Source of the DNA: Prevotella sp.
Lineage (GTDB): Bacteria > Bacteroidota > Bacteroidia > Bacteroidales > Bacteroidaceae
Reading direction: 5' to 3'
Length of the DNA: 64,000 nucleotides
Assembly: GCA_003447235.1 (NCBI GenBank)
Contig: DLZV01000040.1
Span: 13,147-77,146 of the forward strand
The position numbers were made by a program, and so were the translations under genes. The notes beneath the pieces are model-generated. The model did no database searches. It worked only from the letters and a program-made list of their open reading frames with translations, and had not been told where the DNA came from. Of this stretch, positions 44,628 through 51,282 are shown piece after piece; positions within the stretch are counted from its first letter, which is position 1; every line of letters starts with the position of its first letter.

Positions 44628-45338
44628 TTAAAAGTAAATGATGTAACATTCATATAATCCTACCATGATGAACAATATGCTAACAATGATCGTTGCCCAC
44701 CGCTCTATGTTTTTCAACCAGCCATAGAATCTGCCTACCTTTTGCATACTGAACGCCAGTAGCCAGGCGACTATGATCACGGGCAAAGCTGTGGCAGTGG
44801 CAAAGACTGCGGGCAGCAGGTAGCCCATCGTGGTTGTTGCGGACATGGGGATAAGCATACCGAAGTAGAACATGCCACTCGTCGGGCAGAAGGCCATGGC
44901 AAACAACACGCCCAAGAGGAAGGCGCCCCAACCACCATGTTGTTTCAAATTCTCAGCATTGTTTCCGTTGAAGCCGAACTGAGGAAGCCGCAGGCGATGA
45001 CTGGCAATCATCAGCACTCCTATTACGATCAAGGCTGGGCCAAGCAGTATCTCGCCCCATTCGCCAATAAACTTTTGGATGCCGAACATGGACGCGCCCC
45101 GTCGGAGAATCATGATGAGTACCATGCCAAGCAGAGTGTAGGCAGCAATGCGTCCTGCGGTATAGAGCAGTCCGCTAAGGAACACACGACGACGGTCTTC
45201 TACATCCTTGCCAATGTAGCCGATGGCGGCAATATTCGTCGCCAGCGGGCAAGGAGAAATGGCTGTCAGCAGACCCAGCAGGAATGCTGTCAGCACAGGT
45301 GTCGTACTGTTTTCAAGCAATGTCTGTAACCAGTCCAT
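44628..45338 (-). CDS. arsG: ArsG-like (CcdA/DsbD-fold) efflux permease
   Basis: 236 residues with six membrane helices of the CcdA type. The two conserved cysteines are in LTAISPCPLATN and AMAFCPTSGMF, which in CcdA relatives carry electrons across the membrane. NCBI names this family an aromatic aminobenzylarsenical efflux permease, from the arsRDABCEFG operon of Bacteroides vulgatus. It sits 4 bases after arsF and 15 before the thioredoxin gene. The function is assigned by family and context; a pure thiol-redox role remains possible. Confidence 0.8.
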   Translation of the reverse strand: MDWLQTLLENSTTPVLTAFLLGLLTAISPCPLATNIAAIGYIGKDVEDRRRVFLSGLLYTAGRIAAYTLLGMVLIMILRRGASMFGIQKFIGEWGEILLGPALIVIGVLMIASHRLRLPQFGFNGNNAENLKQHGGWGAFLLGVLFAMAFCPTSGMFYFGMLIPMSATTTMGYLLPAVFATATALPVIIVAWLLAFSMQKVGRFYGWLKNIERWATIIVSILFIMVGLYECYIIYF

Positions 45339-45342
45339 AGGC

Positions 45343-45777
45343 CTATTTCAATGCAGTTTTGATTTTTTGTGTTACGCCAGCTTTGAATACTTCTGGCTGT
45401 CTGCGTGAATGTGCAAAGGCATACTCAGTCAGGTTCTCCGCCTTTTCCTTTCCGTCCTTGTGGCGTACAAGGAACAAGGACGACCAGGTGACTTTGTACT
45501 TCTCAGCCATTCGGGCATTCTCTCTTTTAGAAATGTCTATCACGCGATAGGCCACCTTGCCTGCCTTCATTTGTCTGGCAAAGTTGGCTTTCAACAGTTC
45601 GTTGGTGTTCCGCTCGATGGAGCGACACGTCATACAGCGCTGTTTGCTGTGAAAATAGATTACCTCGACATAGTCCTTCGCTTGCTCTGCGTGACCTTTG
45701 GTTGGTGCGGTGTCTACTTTCTCACCACAGGCCAGCACAAGGAGGCTGACCAACAATAAAACGAATACTTTTTTCAT
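45343..45777 (-). CDS. arsF: ArsF-like thioredoxin-fold lipoprotein
   Basis: 144 residues. The lipobox is VLAC (Cys17). The mature part is a thioredoxin-like domain with C48 and C51 in QRCMTCRSIER. The family is annotated as a subunit of a nitroreductase acting on nitrophenyl compounds such as roxarsone. Its location, first after arsR and before arsG, is that of the Bacteroides ars operon. It would reduce its target outside the cytoplasm using electrons supplied by the CcdA-like ArsG; this is inferred. Confidence 0.78.
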   Translation of the reverse strand: MKKVFVLLLVSLLVLACGEKVDTAPTKGHAEQAKDYVEVIYFHSKQRCMTCRSIERNTNELLKANFARQMKAGKVAYRVIDISKRENARMAEKYKVTWSSLFLVRHKDGKEKAENLTEYAFAHSRRQPEVFKAGVTQKIKTALK

Positions 45778-45867
45778 TTAGAAATCTGTTTGTTGTTTGT
45801 AAAACTACGAACACAATAGAGACAATTGTCCCTTATGCTATGATTGTATCTTCAGTATCCTATTGAT

Positions 45868-46200
45868 CTATTTACTGCAGCCGCAGTCTGTTTTTCTCGT
45901 TTCTTGGTTAAAGAATTCCTTGAACAGCATGTTGGCCAACATCCAGTTGTCGCGGTTAATGCAGTACTTCACCTTTGGCATCTCAATGGTACCCTGTATC
46001 AGTCCAGCGTTTTTCAATTCCGATAGATGCTGTGAGACAGTGGCTTTGGCTATCGGTAGTTCTTCGTGAATATCTCCGAAATAGCACTGTTCCTGTTTGG
46101 CCAAAAACTGTAGGATAGCTATCCTTGCAGGATGGCCCAATGCCTTGGCAAAGCGGGCTAACCGCTCTTGTTTTTCCATATATACTTTTTTGTTGTCCAT
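45868..46200 (-). CDS. arsR: ArsR/SmtB-family repressor
   Basis: 110 residues. Winged helix-turn-helix with [13 protein letters not shown] and the recognition helix [18 protein letters not shown]. The C-terminal end TDCGCSK carries a Cys pair that, with Cys39, could bind As(III) and release the DNA. It is the first gene of the operon. A palindrome at 46220-46237 overlaps its -7 element, as expected for autorepression. Confidence 0.92.
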   Translation of the reverse strand: MDNKKVYMEKQERLARFAKALGHPARIAILQFLAKQEQCYFGDIHEELPIAKATVSQHLSELKNAGLIQGTIEMPKVKYCINRDNWMLANMLFKEFFNQETRKTDCGCSK

Positions 46201-46219
46201 ATATTATCATTTGTTTTGT

Positions 46220-46237
46220 GTTCGCAAAGTTACGAAC
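46220..46237 (-). promoter_or_regulatory. arsR promoter with overlapping palindromic operator
   Basis: The minus-strand -7 element TAACTTTG (46225-46232) lies wholly inside the inverted repeat GTTCG-N8-CGAAC. A repressor bound here would block the polymerase directly. Confidence 0.7.
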
Positions 46238-46262
46238 AATAAAAATGAATCACAAATTCTTG

Positions 46263-46278
46263 TTCGTGTTTTTACGAA
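46263..46278. promoter_or_regulatory. Second ArsR-operator-like palindrome
   Basis: TTCGT-N6-ACGAA, 26 bases upstream of the first operator, shares its TTCG/CGAA half-sites. A further half-site (TACGAACA) is at about 45807 between arsR and arsF. Confidence 0.5.
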
Positions 46279-46445
46279 TATTTAACGAGCGCTAACAGCT
46301 ACTCCTTAAGTTAGTCCCATCATCTCTTTTCTTATATATAAGGTATTTATTTTGTTTGCAACAATGTATGGCGCTAAACGCCGCATATTTTGCGGTAAAA
46401 ATAATAAAAATATCTCGAACCGCCAAATTAATCCATAAAAAACCT

Positions 46446-46453
46446 TATATTTG
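46446..46453 (+). promoter_or_regulatory. Promoter -7 element of the Cys-rich hypothetical gene
   Basis: TATATTTG. The 328-base gap from 46201 to here is AT-rich and holds the ars operators and two small hairpins (46370-46382 and 46381-46395). Confidence 0.55.
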
Positions 46454-46478
46454 CATATTGAAAAAAGTAACGAGCAAG

Positions 46479-46511
46479 ATGGAGAAACAACCCCTAAACC
46501 GATTTAGGTGA
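46479..46511 (+). other. Possible 10-residue leader peptide
   Basis: ATG to TGA encodes MEKQPLNRFR. It lies between the promoter and the start of the Cys-rich gene and contains the palindrome CTAAACCGATTTAG. Translation of it could affect the downstream start, but this is unproven. Confidence 0.3.
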
Positions 46512-46528
46512 CGTTGTCCAAAACAAAG

Positions 46529-46972
46529 ATGATTATGCCAAAGAAACATAATACAACCCTCCCCGAGTGCTATCCAGTATGTGAGCATAGCAGTTGCCCT
46601 ATGGCAGCTACTTGTCTGCACCAGGTGGCTTACTCCATGATGATGGAGAAGAATGAAGAGTATCTGCACCTTATCAACCCCACCCGATGCAGCAAGGACG
46701 AAGCGTGCACATACTATCGCAATAAAAAGCCTGTGATCTTCGCTCGCGGTTTCACCAACTTCCAAAAGCGGATGTACCCTCAACAGTATGACAAGTTCAT
46801 GACTTCCCTTATCCTCCACTTCGGACGCAACCAATATTTCAAGCGTAGGCGTGGCGATATTCTTCTTCCACCTGAGGAGCAGGAAGTGATAAGGCAGATG
46901 CTCGAAAAGGTTGGAGCAGACTCCAATATGGACTTCGACAAATATGAGGAACATATCAATTGGAATGCCTAA
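46529..46972 (+). CDS. Cys-rich hypothetical protein (possibly DUF6078-like)
   Basis: 147 residues from ATG 46529 (ATG 46535 and GTG 46508 are also possible). The first half has cysteines in pairs, CYPVCEHSSC, then AATCLHQ, and later CSKDEACTYYR, a pattern that could bind a metal or zinc ribbon. The second half has the motif HFGRNQYFKRRRGDILLPPEEQ. The sequence reminds me of a Bacteroidales-specific family of small proteins (DUF6078), but I cannot confirm it. It is monocistronic with no signal peptide, so it is cytoplasmic. Confidence 0.65.
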   Translation: MIMPKKHNTTLPECYPVCEHSSCPMAATCLHQVAYSMMMEKNEEYLHLINPTRCSKDEACTYYRNKKPVIFARGFTNFQKRMYPQQYDKFMTSLILHFGRNQYFKRRRGDILLPPEEQEVIRQMLEKVGADSNMDFDKYEEHINWNA

Positions 46973-47171
46973 GTAGTGCCACATAAGTGTTACTCTGATG
47001 TCAGTTGACTGGAACTGCAGTACCAGCAGACAGAAACTCCAGTACCACCTGGATGGCACGAGGCGAGGTACTGTCTTCCCATGGAAATACTTGATTCTGC
47101 GCGTCACCTTTTTCAAGGGAAAGATAAATAGTAAATATCATAAAAGAATTATAATTAAGTAAATAACGAAT

Positions 47172-48254
47172 ATGAAAAGTTTTGCACCAAAACCATGGGT
47201 AGTACCTATGCCCGTGCTGATTATAGGCACATATAATGAGGATGGCACCCCAAACGCAATGAATGCTGCGTGGAGTGGACAATGGGACATGAAGGAAATA
47301 ATGATTTCCATGGGCTCGCATGTCACAACAAAGAATCTGGATCGCAATGGCGAGTTTACTGTAGCCTTTGCCACCAAGAACACAATGGTGGCATCCGATT
47401 TTGTAGGCATCGTATCTTCCAAAAACGACCCGAAGAAGATGGATAAGACAGGATGGAACATCGAGAAGGCAACTATGGTTGATGCTCCTGTATTCACAGA
47501 TTTCCCTATGACTTTGGAGTGCCGCATCAAGGAGAAATACGACGAAAGCGAGACCGGCTACTATCTTGTGGCAGAAATTGTCAATATCCTTGTGGACGAG
47601 AAGTATTTGGCAGAAGACGGTAATCCTGATATGCAGAAGATGGAACTGATAGTTCTCGACCCAATCCACCATGGCTATATCCAGTTAGGTGACAAAGTAG
47701 GTAACGCATTCTCTGACGGCAAGGCTCTGAAAAATAATATGGAAACAGAAAGGATATTGCTTCGCCGTTGGCAAGAATCTGATGCAGAGGTACTTTTCAA
47801 GTATGCCTCAGACCCTGACGTGGGACCTCGTGCAGGATGGCCAGCACATAAGTCAGTAGAGGAAAGTCGGGAGATAATCCAGACATTCTTCCATAATGAA
47901 ACAACATGGGCGATTGTGTTGAAAGAGACTGGCGAGGCTATCGGCTGCATTGGCTACTACACCCATGAAACCAGCAACATTCCTATCGGAAAAAACGACT
48001 GTGAGGTGGGCTACTGGGTAGGAAAACCTTACTGGAACAGAGGAATCTGCACCGAGGCCTTGAAAATGATGCTCAACTACTGCATCCAAGTAAAGCATTT
48101 AGAAAACATCTGGGCAGATCATTTCACCGGAAATCCAGCATCAGGAAAGGTCATGGTGAAATGCGGTTTCTCTGACACCGGAATGCTGAACAGATGCAGC
48201 CAGCTTGTGGGTGGCGATAAGGATATGGTGAAAGTGTTTAAGTACAAAAGATAA
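47172..48254 (+). CDS. Flavin reductase fused to a GNAT acetyltransferase
   Basis: 360 residues. Residues 1-185 form a flavin-reductase-like FMN-binding split-barrel domain (MPVLIIGTYNEDGTPNAMNA, then SHVTTKNLDRNGEFTVAF). Residues 190-360 form a GNAT domain of the RimJ type (METERILLRRW at its start, then GYWVGKPYWNRGICTEAL, and GYWVGKPYWNRG as acetyl-CoA loop region). The GNAT part begins with its own Met190 (47739), just where separate genes would start, so the fusion probably arose by loss of a stop codon. It is followed at 17 bases by the TIGR04076-like gene. Confidence 0.88.
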   Translation: MKSFAPKPWVVPMPVLIIGTYNEDGTPNAMNAAWSGQWDMKEIMISMGSHVTTKNLDRNGEFTVAFATKNTMVASDFVGIVSSKNDPKKMDKTGWNIEKATMVDAPVFTDFPMTLECRIKEKYDESETGYYLVAEIVNILVDEKYLAEDGNPDMQKMELIVLDPIHHGYIQLGDKVGNAFSDGKALKNNMETERILLRRWQESDAEVLFKYASDPDVGPRAGWPAHKSVEESREIIQTFFHNETTWAIVLKETGEAIGCIGYYTHETSNIPIGKNDCEVGYWVGKPYWNRGICTEALKMMLNYCIQVKHLENIWADHFTGNPASGKVMVKCGFSDTGMLNRCSQLVGGDKDMVKVFKYKR

Positions 48255-48271
48255 AAATAAATAAAAAGAAT

Positions 48272-48664
48272 ATGAAGCATAAAGTAAGAGTGACCGTTAT
48301 AGACAAGAAAATCTATCCGGAACTACAGGAGAAGTATTGCGCCGACCCTAAAGCAGAAATGTGTCCATGCTACAATATTGGCGATGAGTTTATCTTTGAG
48401 CGTGACGAAGAGAACGACCATTTCTGGCATGGAGGTTTGAATACACTCGTCAAAACATCCGCTGACCCGAACACAGTAGCTGGAGGTCCGAAAATGCCAC
48501 ATTGCTCTGAGGCATGGGATGCCATTTCACGATATATATACACCGGATTGCAAGGTGGTTCAATCATGAGGGGGTGGATGAAGCGTGAAAACGAAATGAT
48601 ATGCTGTTGCTCTGACGGAACAAGACCAGTCATATTCAAAATTGAGCGTATAGATGAAGAGTAG
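48272..48664 (+). CDS. TIGR04076-family-like small protein
   Basis: 130 residues. Resembles the TIGR04076 family: a start VRVTVIDKKIYPELQEKY, a conserved CPCYNIGDEF segment and a late cysteine cluster CCCSDGTRPVIFKIERI. Function unknown. It lies 17 bases after the flavin reductase-GNAT gene and is very likely co-transcribed. The cysteine positions suggest a redox or metal site. Confidence 0.75.
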   Translation: MKHKVRVTVIDKKIYPELQEKYCADPKAEMCPCYNIGDEFIFERDEENDHFWHGGLNTLVKTSADPNTVAGGPKMPHCSEAWDAISRYIYTGLQGGSIMRGWMKRENEMICCCSDGTRPVIFKIERIDEE

Positions 48665-48667
48665 TTG

Positions 48668-48703
48668 TGGAATAGATGGAATAAATGGAATAAATGGGAT
48701 AAA
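48668..48703 (+). repeat. Four copies of a 9-bp tandem repeat
   Basis: TGGAATAGA, TGGAATAAA, TGGAATAAA, TGGGATAAA follow each other directly after the stop codon of the TIGR04076-like gene. Confidence 0.85.
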
Positions 48704-48725
48704 CGAACATTAAAACATTTTGGTT

Positions 48726-48863
48726 ATGAAGAAGATAAAGTTAAGCAATGGCGTGGAAATGCCACAACTGGGTTATGGTGTTTATGAAAGATTCGTACTA
48801 TCGGAGTGAGCAACTTCTTCTCTGATCATCATCCCGAAAGCTGTAGTGAAACCTACAGAATAA
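48726..48863 (+). pseudogene. Aldo/keto reductase gene debris
   Basis: The ATG at 48726 opens MKKIKLSNGVEMPQLGYGVY, the classic start of an aldo/keto reductase. After it, with a frame change, comes IRTIGVSNFF (from 48791), which in the intact enzyme lies over 100 residues later; then, with another frame change, LIIIPKAV (near 48820), similar to the cofactor-binding IPKSV motif about 100 residues further on. Three conserved blocks in order, with the intervening sequence deleted, show an enzyme gene lost by at least two deletions. The rest of the 363-base gap holds the AraC promoter. Confidence 0.8.
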
Positions 48864-48914
48864 AGAGTAAGATTGCGCCAACATGGAGGTTGAGCATGGC
48901 TTATCCACATTACT

Positions 48915-48971
48915 GGTAATACTTTCCGAATTTCAGGTATAAAGAAAAATAGATAATGTGCGTATCTTTGC
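48915..48971 (+). promoter_or_regulatory. AraC gene promoter block (copy 1 of a 57-bp repeat)
   Basis: Begins GGTAAT, contains TTCCGAA and CAGGTATAA, and ends in ATGTGCGTATCTTTGC, which includes the -7 TATCTTTG. It is nearly the same as 49979-50035 with identical spacing. It probably carries the binding site of the AraC protein encoded just downstream. Confidence 0.7.
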
Positions 48972-49027
48972 CTCCGAAAAATAAAATTGCATGTTACAAA
49001 CGTTTTAGAAATTTAAAGCTTAGAATT

Positions 49028-49918
49028 ATGAAGGATTTTTTCTTTAATACCATACAGGAGTTCAATGACTACATAGGGGTGAAAACACTTCATCCTCTGG
49101 TGAGCATTGCGCGTGTAGAGAACATCTCTCCTATTCAGGAGGCTGTGCATCACTACGGACTTTATGCCCTCTTCCTGAAGGAAAACAAGGGATGTAAATT
49201 GTCATACGGCAGAACAGAATATGACTTTGATGAAATGACCGTCACTTCGTTTGCTCCAGGCCAGTCGGTTAAAGTGGAACCTAATCCACGAGTACCGCTT
49301 GCCAAATATACGGTATTGGCTTTCCATCCCGAGTTGCTCAACCGCACCCAGCTTGGCAAGAACATCTCCCGCTATGAGTTCTTCGACTACACAAGCAACG
49401 AAGCACTACATCTATCTGCTGCCGAGGTAAATATCTTCCGTGACGTGCTCTCAATGATTAGTCTAGAACTAGAGCATCCTATAGATAGGCATTCGCGTGA
49501 ACTCATCGTTTCTAACATCGAGTTGCTGCTGAACTATTGTCTGCGCTTCTACGACCGACAGTTTATCACACGCGAGGAAATCAATCATTCGGTAGTAAAG
49601 AAATTCATCTCTCTGCTCGATGAATACATTGCCCAGAAGGCGGAGCGTGAGGGCTTGCCCACCGTGGCCTACTTTGCCGACAAATGCTGCTATTCGCCTA
49701 AATATTTCGGGGAATTGGTTAAGACTGAGACTGGCCAAACCGCTAAGAGCCTTATCAACGAGCGTCTGCTTTCGGCTGCCCGCCAGCTACTTGTGGATGA
49801 AACCCTCAGCATAACGCAAGTCAGCCAGCGCCTCGGCTTTGAATATCCGCAGCACTTTGTCCGCTTTTTCAAGGCGCAGACGGGCAAGACTCCAAGCGAA
49901 TATCGCAAAACTGCGTAG
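49028..49918 (+). CDS. AraC-family transcriptional regulator
   Basis: 296 residues from ATG 49028. The C-terminal ~100 residues have two helix-turn-helix motifs: FADKCCYSPKYFGELVKTET and the signature ITQVSQRLGFEYPQHFVRFF, followed by KTPSEYRK. The N-terminal ~170 residues are a cupin-like sensing domain with no identified ligand. It lies upstream of, and on the same strand as, the hydrolase operon, and shares its promoter block with it, so it likely activates both. Similar regulators are linked to oxidoreductase genes in Bacteroidales. Confidence 0.92.
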   Translation: MKDFFFNTIQEFNDYIGVKTLHPLVSIARVENISPIQEAVHHYGLYALFLKENKGCKLSYGRTEYDFDEMTVTSFAPGQSVKVEPNPRVPLAKYTVLAFHPELLNRTQLGKNISRYEFFDYTSNEALHLSAAEVNIFRDVLSMISLELEHPIDRHSRELIVSNIELLLNYCLRFYDRQFITREEINHSVVKKFISLLDEYIAQKAEREGLPTVAYFADKCCYSPKYFGELVKTETGQTAKSLINERLLSAARQLLVDETLSITQVSQRLGFEYPQHFVRFFKAQTGKTPSEYRKTA

Positions 49919-49978
49919 ATACAATAATGCATGTATAGAAAAACTATTATTACGATTATCTGACAGAAACGAAATATA

Positions 49979-50035
49979 GGTAATGTCTTCCGAAAACCAG
50001 GTATAAGCTCTTTAGAAGAATGTGCGTATCTTTGC
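49979..50035 (+). promoter_or_regulatory. Hydrolase operon promoter block (copy 2 of the 57-bp repeat)
   Basis: Same elements, in the same register, as 48915-48971, ending with ATGTGCGTATCTTTGC. It lies 100 bases upstream of the alpha/beta hydrolase. Confidence 0.7.
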
Positions 50036-50040
50036 ATAAG

Positions 50041-50100
50041 ATAAGCTGCACTCGGCAATTTGAAAGCAAGCTTTCATTGCGCTCGTTTGCATTATCTTTG
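50041..50100 (+). repeat. Hairpin element with a second -7 motif
   Basis: TGAAAGC-AA-GCTTTCA at 50061-50076 is a perfect stem, extended by GCAA/TTGC. It is followed by TATCTTTG at 50093-50100, a second possible promoter for the hydrolase. From memory, similar hairpin-plus-promoter segments recur in Prevotella genomes; I could not check this. Confidence 0.5.
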
Positions 50101-50135
50101 CACCAGTTATTAATTATCAAACAAAAAGGTTTAAT

Positions 50136-51224
50136 ATGAAAAGATTGGTCTTGCACATTTACATCATGTTCATGGCACTAACGGCTATGGCCTGCCCAAG
50201 CAATGAGGTTAAATTAGTACAGGATTGGGACAAGACTTTTCCTAAAAGCGAGAAGGTAAATCATGAGAAAGTAACATTCAAGACCCAATACGGCTTTACT
50301 CTTGCTGCAGACCTTTATATTCCGAAGAACGCTGAAGGAAAGTTGCCTGCCATTGCCGTGAGTGGTCCTTTCGGAGCAGTGAAGGAGCAATGTTCAGGGC
50401 TCTATGCACAGACCATGGCAGAGCGTGGATTCATCACCATCGCTTTCGACCCTTCGTTTACAGGCGAATCTTCAGGAGAACCTCGCCGTACGGCTTCTCC
50501 CGAAATCAATACGGAAGACTTTCTGGCTGCTGTAGATTACCTCAGTATGCGAGATGATGTGGATGCAGAGCGTATCGCCATCATTGGCATTTGCGGTTGG
50601 GGCGGAATCGCTCTGAATGCAGCAGCACAAGATCCTCGCATCAAGGCTACTGCAGCAATAACCATGTATGACTTGAGTCGTGGAAGCGGGAATGGTTACT
50701 TTGATGCGGATGACAGCGAAGAAAGCCGATACTCGGCACGAAAAGCATGGGCAGAGGCTCGCACAGCCGACCTCAAGAACAAAACGTTCACTATGGCTGG
50801 CGGCGTGGTTGACCCATTGCCGGAGGATGCACCGCAGTTTGTAAAAGACTATCATGCCTATTACAAAACGCCACGTGGCTATCATAAGCGTTCGGGCAAT
50901 TCGAACGACGGTTGGCGCACCACGGGCTGCCAGGCTTACGCCAACACACGTTTCCTCTATTACATCAACGAAATCCGTTCGGCAGTACTCATTGTGCATG
51001 GAGAGAAAGCACATTCCCGCTACTTCGGAGAAAGTGCCTTCAGATATATGATGGATGGAAAAGCGGAAGGCTACGATTTCGTGCGAAAGCCAAACCCCGT
51101 GCCAGCCAACAAACAACTGCTCATAGTCCCAGGAGCCTCTCATTGCGACCTATACGATGGTGGCGGAAAAGGAATGATTCCTTGGGACAACATCGAAGAT
51201 TTCCTGAAGAAGAAATTAAAATAA
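50136..51224 (+). CDS. Exported alpha/beta hydrolase with cysteine at the nucleophile position
   Basis: 362 residues. The N-terminus (MKRLVLHIYIMFMALTAMAC) is a signal peptide, possibly a lipoprotein with Cys20. The core is an alpha/beta hydrolase: the oxyanion region VSGPFGAVKEQ, the nucleophile elbow GICGWGG with Cys153 in place of Ser, and a late PGASHCDLYD with His336. The Cys nucleophile also occurs in dienelactone hydrolase relatives and in an uncharacterised hydrolase group with the same GICGWGG elbow. The substrate is unknown. It is probably co-transcribed with the decarboxylase-cupin gene 58 bases downstream. Confidence 0.85.
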   Translation: MKRLVLHIYIMFMALTAMACPSNEVKLVQDWDKTFPKSEKVNHEKVTFKTQYGFTLAADLYIPKNAEGKLPAIAVSGPFGAVKEQCSGLYAQTMAERGFITIAFDPSFTGESSGEPRRTASPEINTEDFLAAVDYLSMRDDVDAERIAIIGICGWGGIALNAAAQDPRIKATAAITMYDLSRGSGNGYFDADDSEESRYSARKAWAEARTADLKNKTFTMAGGVVDPLPEDAPQFVKDYHAYYKTPRGYHKRSGNSNDGWRTTGCQAYANTRFLYYINEIRSAVLIVHGEKAHSRYFGESAFRYMMDGKAEGYDFVRKPNPVPANKQLLIVPGASHCDLYDGGGKGMIPWDNIEDFLKKKLK

Positions 51225-51282
51225 TATGAACGAAGAAATAAACAAAGAAATAAACTAAGAAGATACTCTTCTGTCGATTCTT

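Noticed and set aside
46370..46395. Two adjacent 4-5 bp hairpins (GGCG/CGCC and CCGCA/TGCGG) between arsR and the Cys-rich gene
   Set aside because: Stems are too short to stand out from chance, and there is no T-run or promoter link.
47001..47120. Minus-strand frame ending SPRAIQVVLEFLSAGTAVPVN, looking like a protein C-terminus
   Set aside because: No start, promoter or recognised family, and the upstream part runs antisense through the flavin reductase gene. Likely chance, though a gene fragment cannot be excluded.
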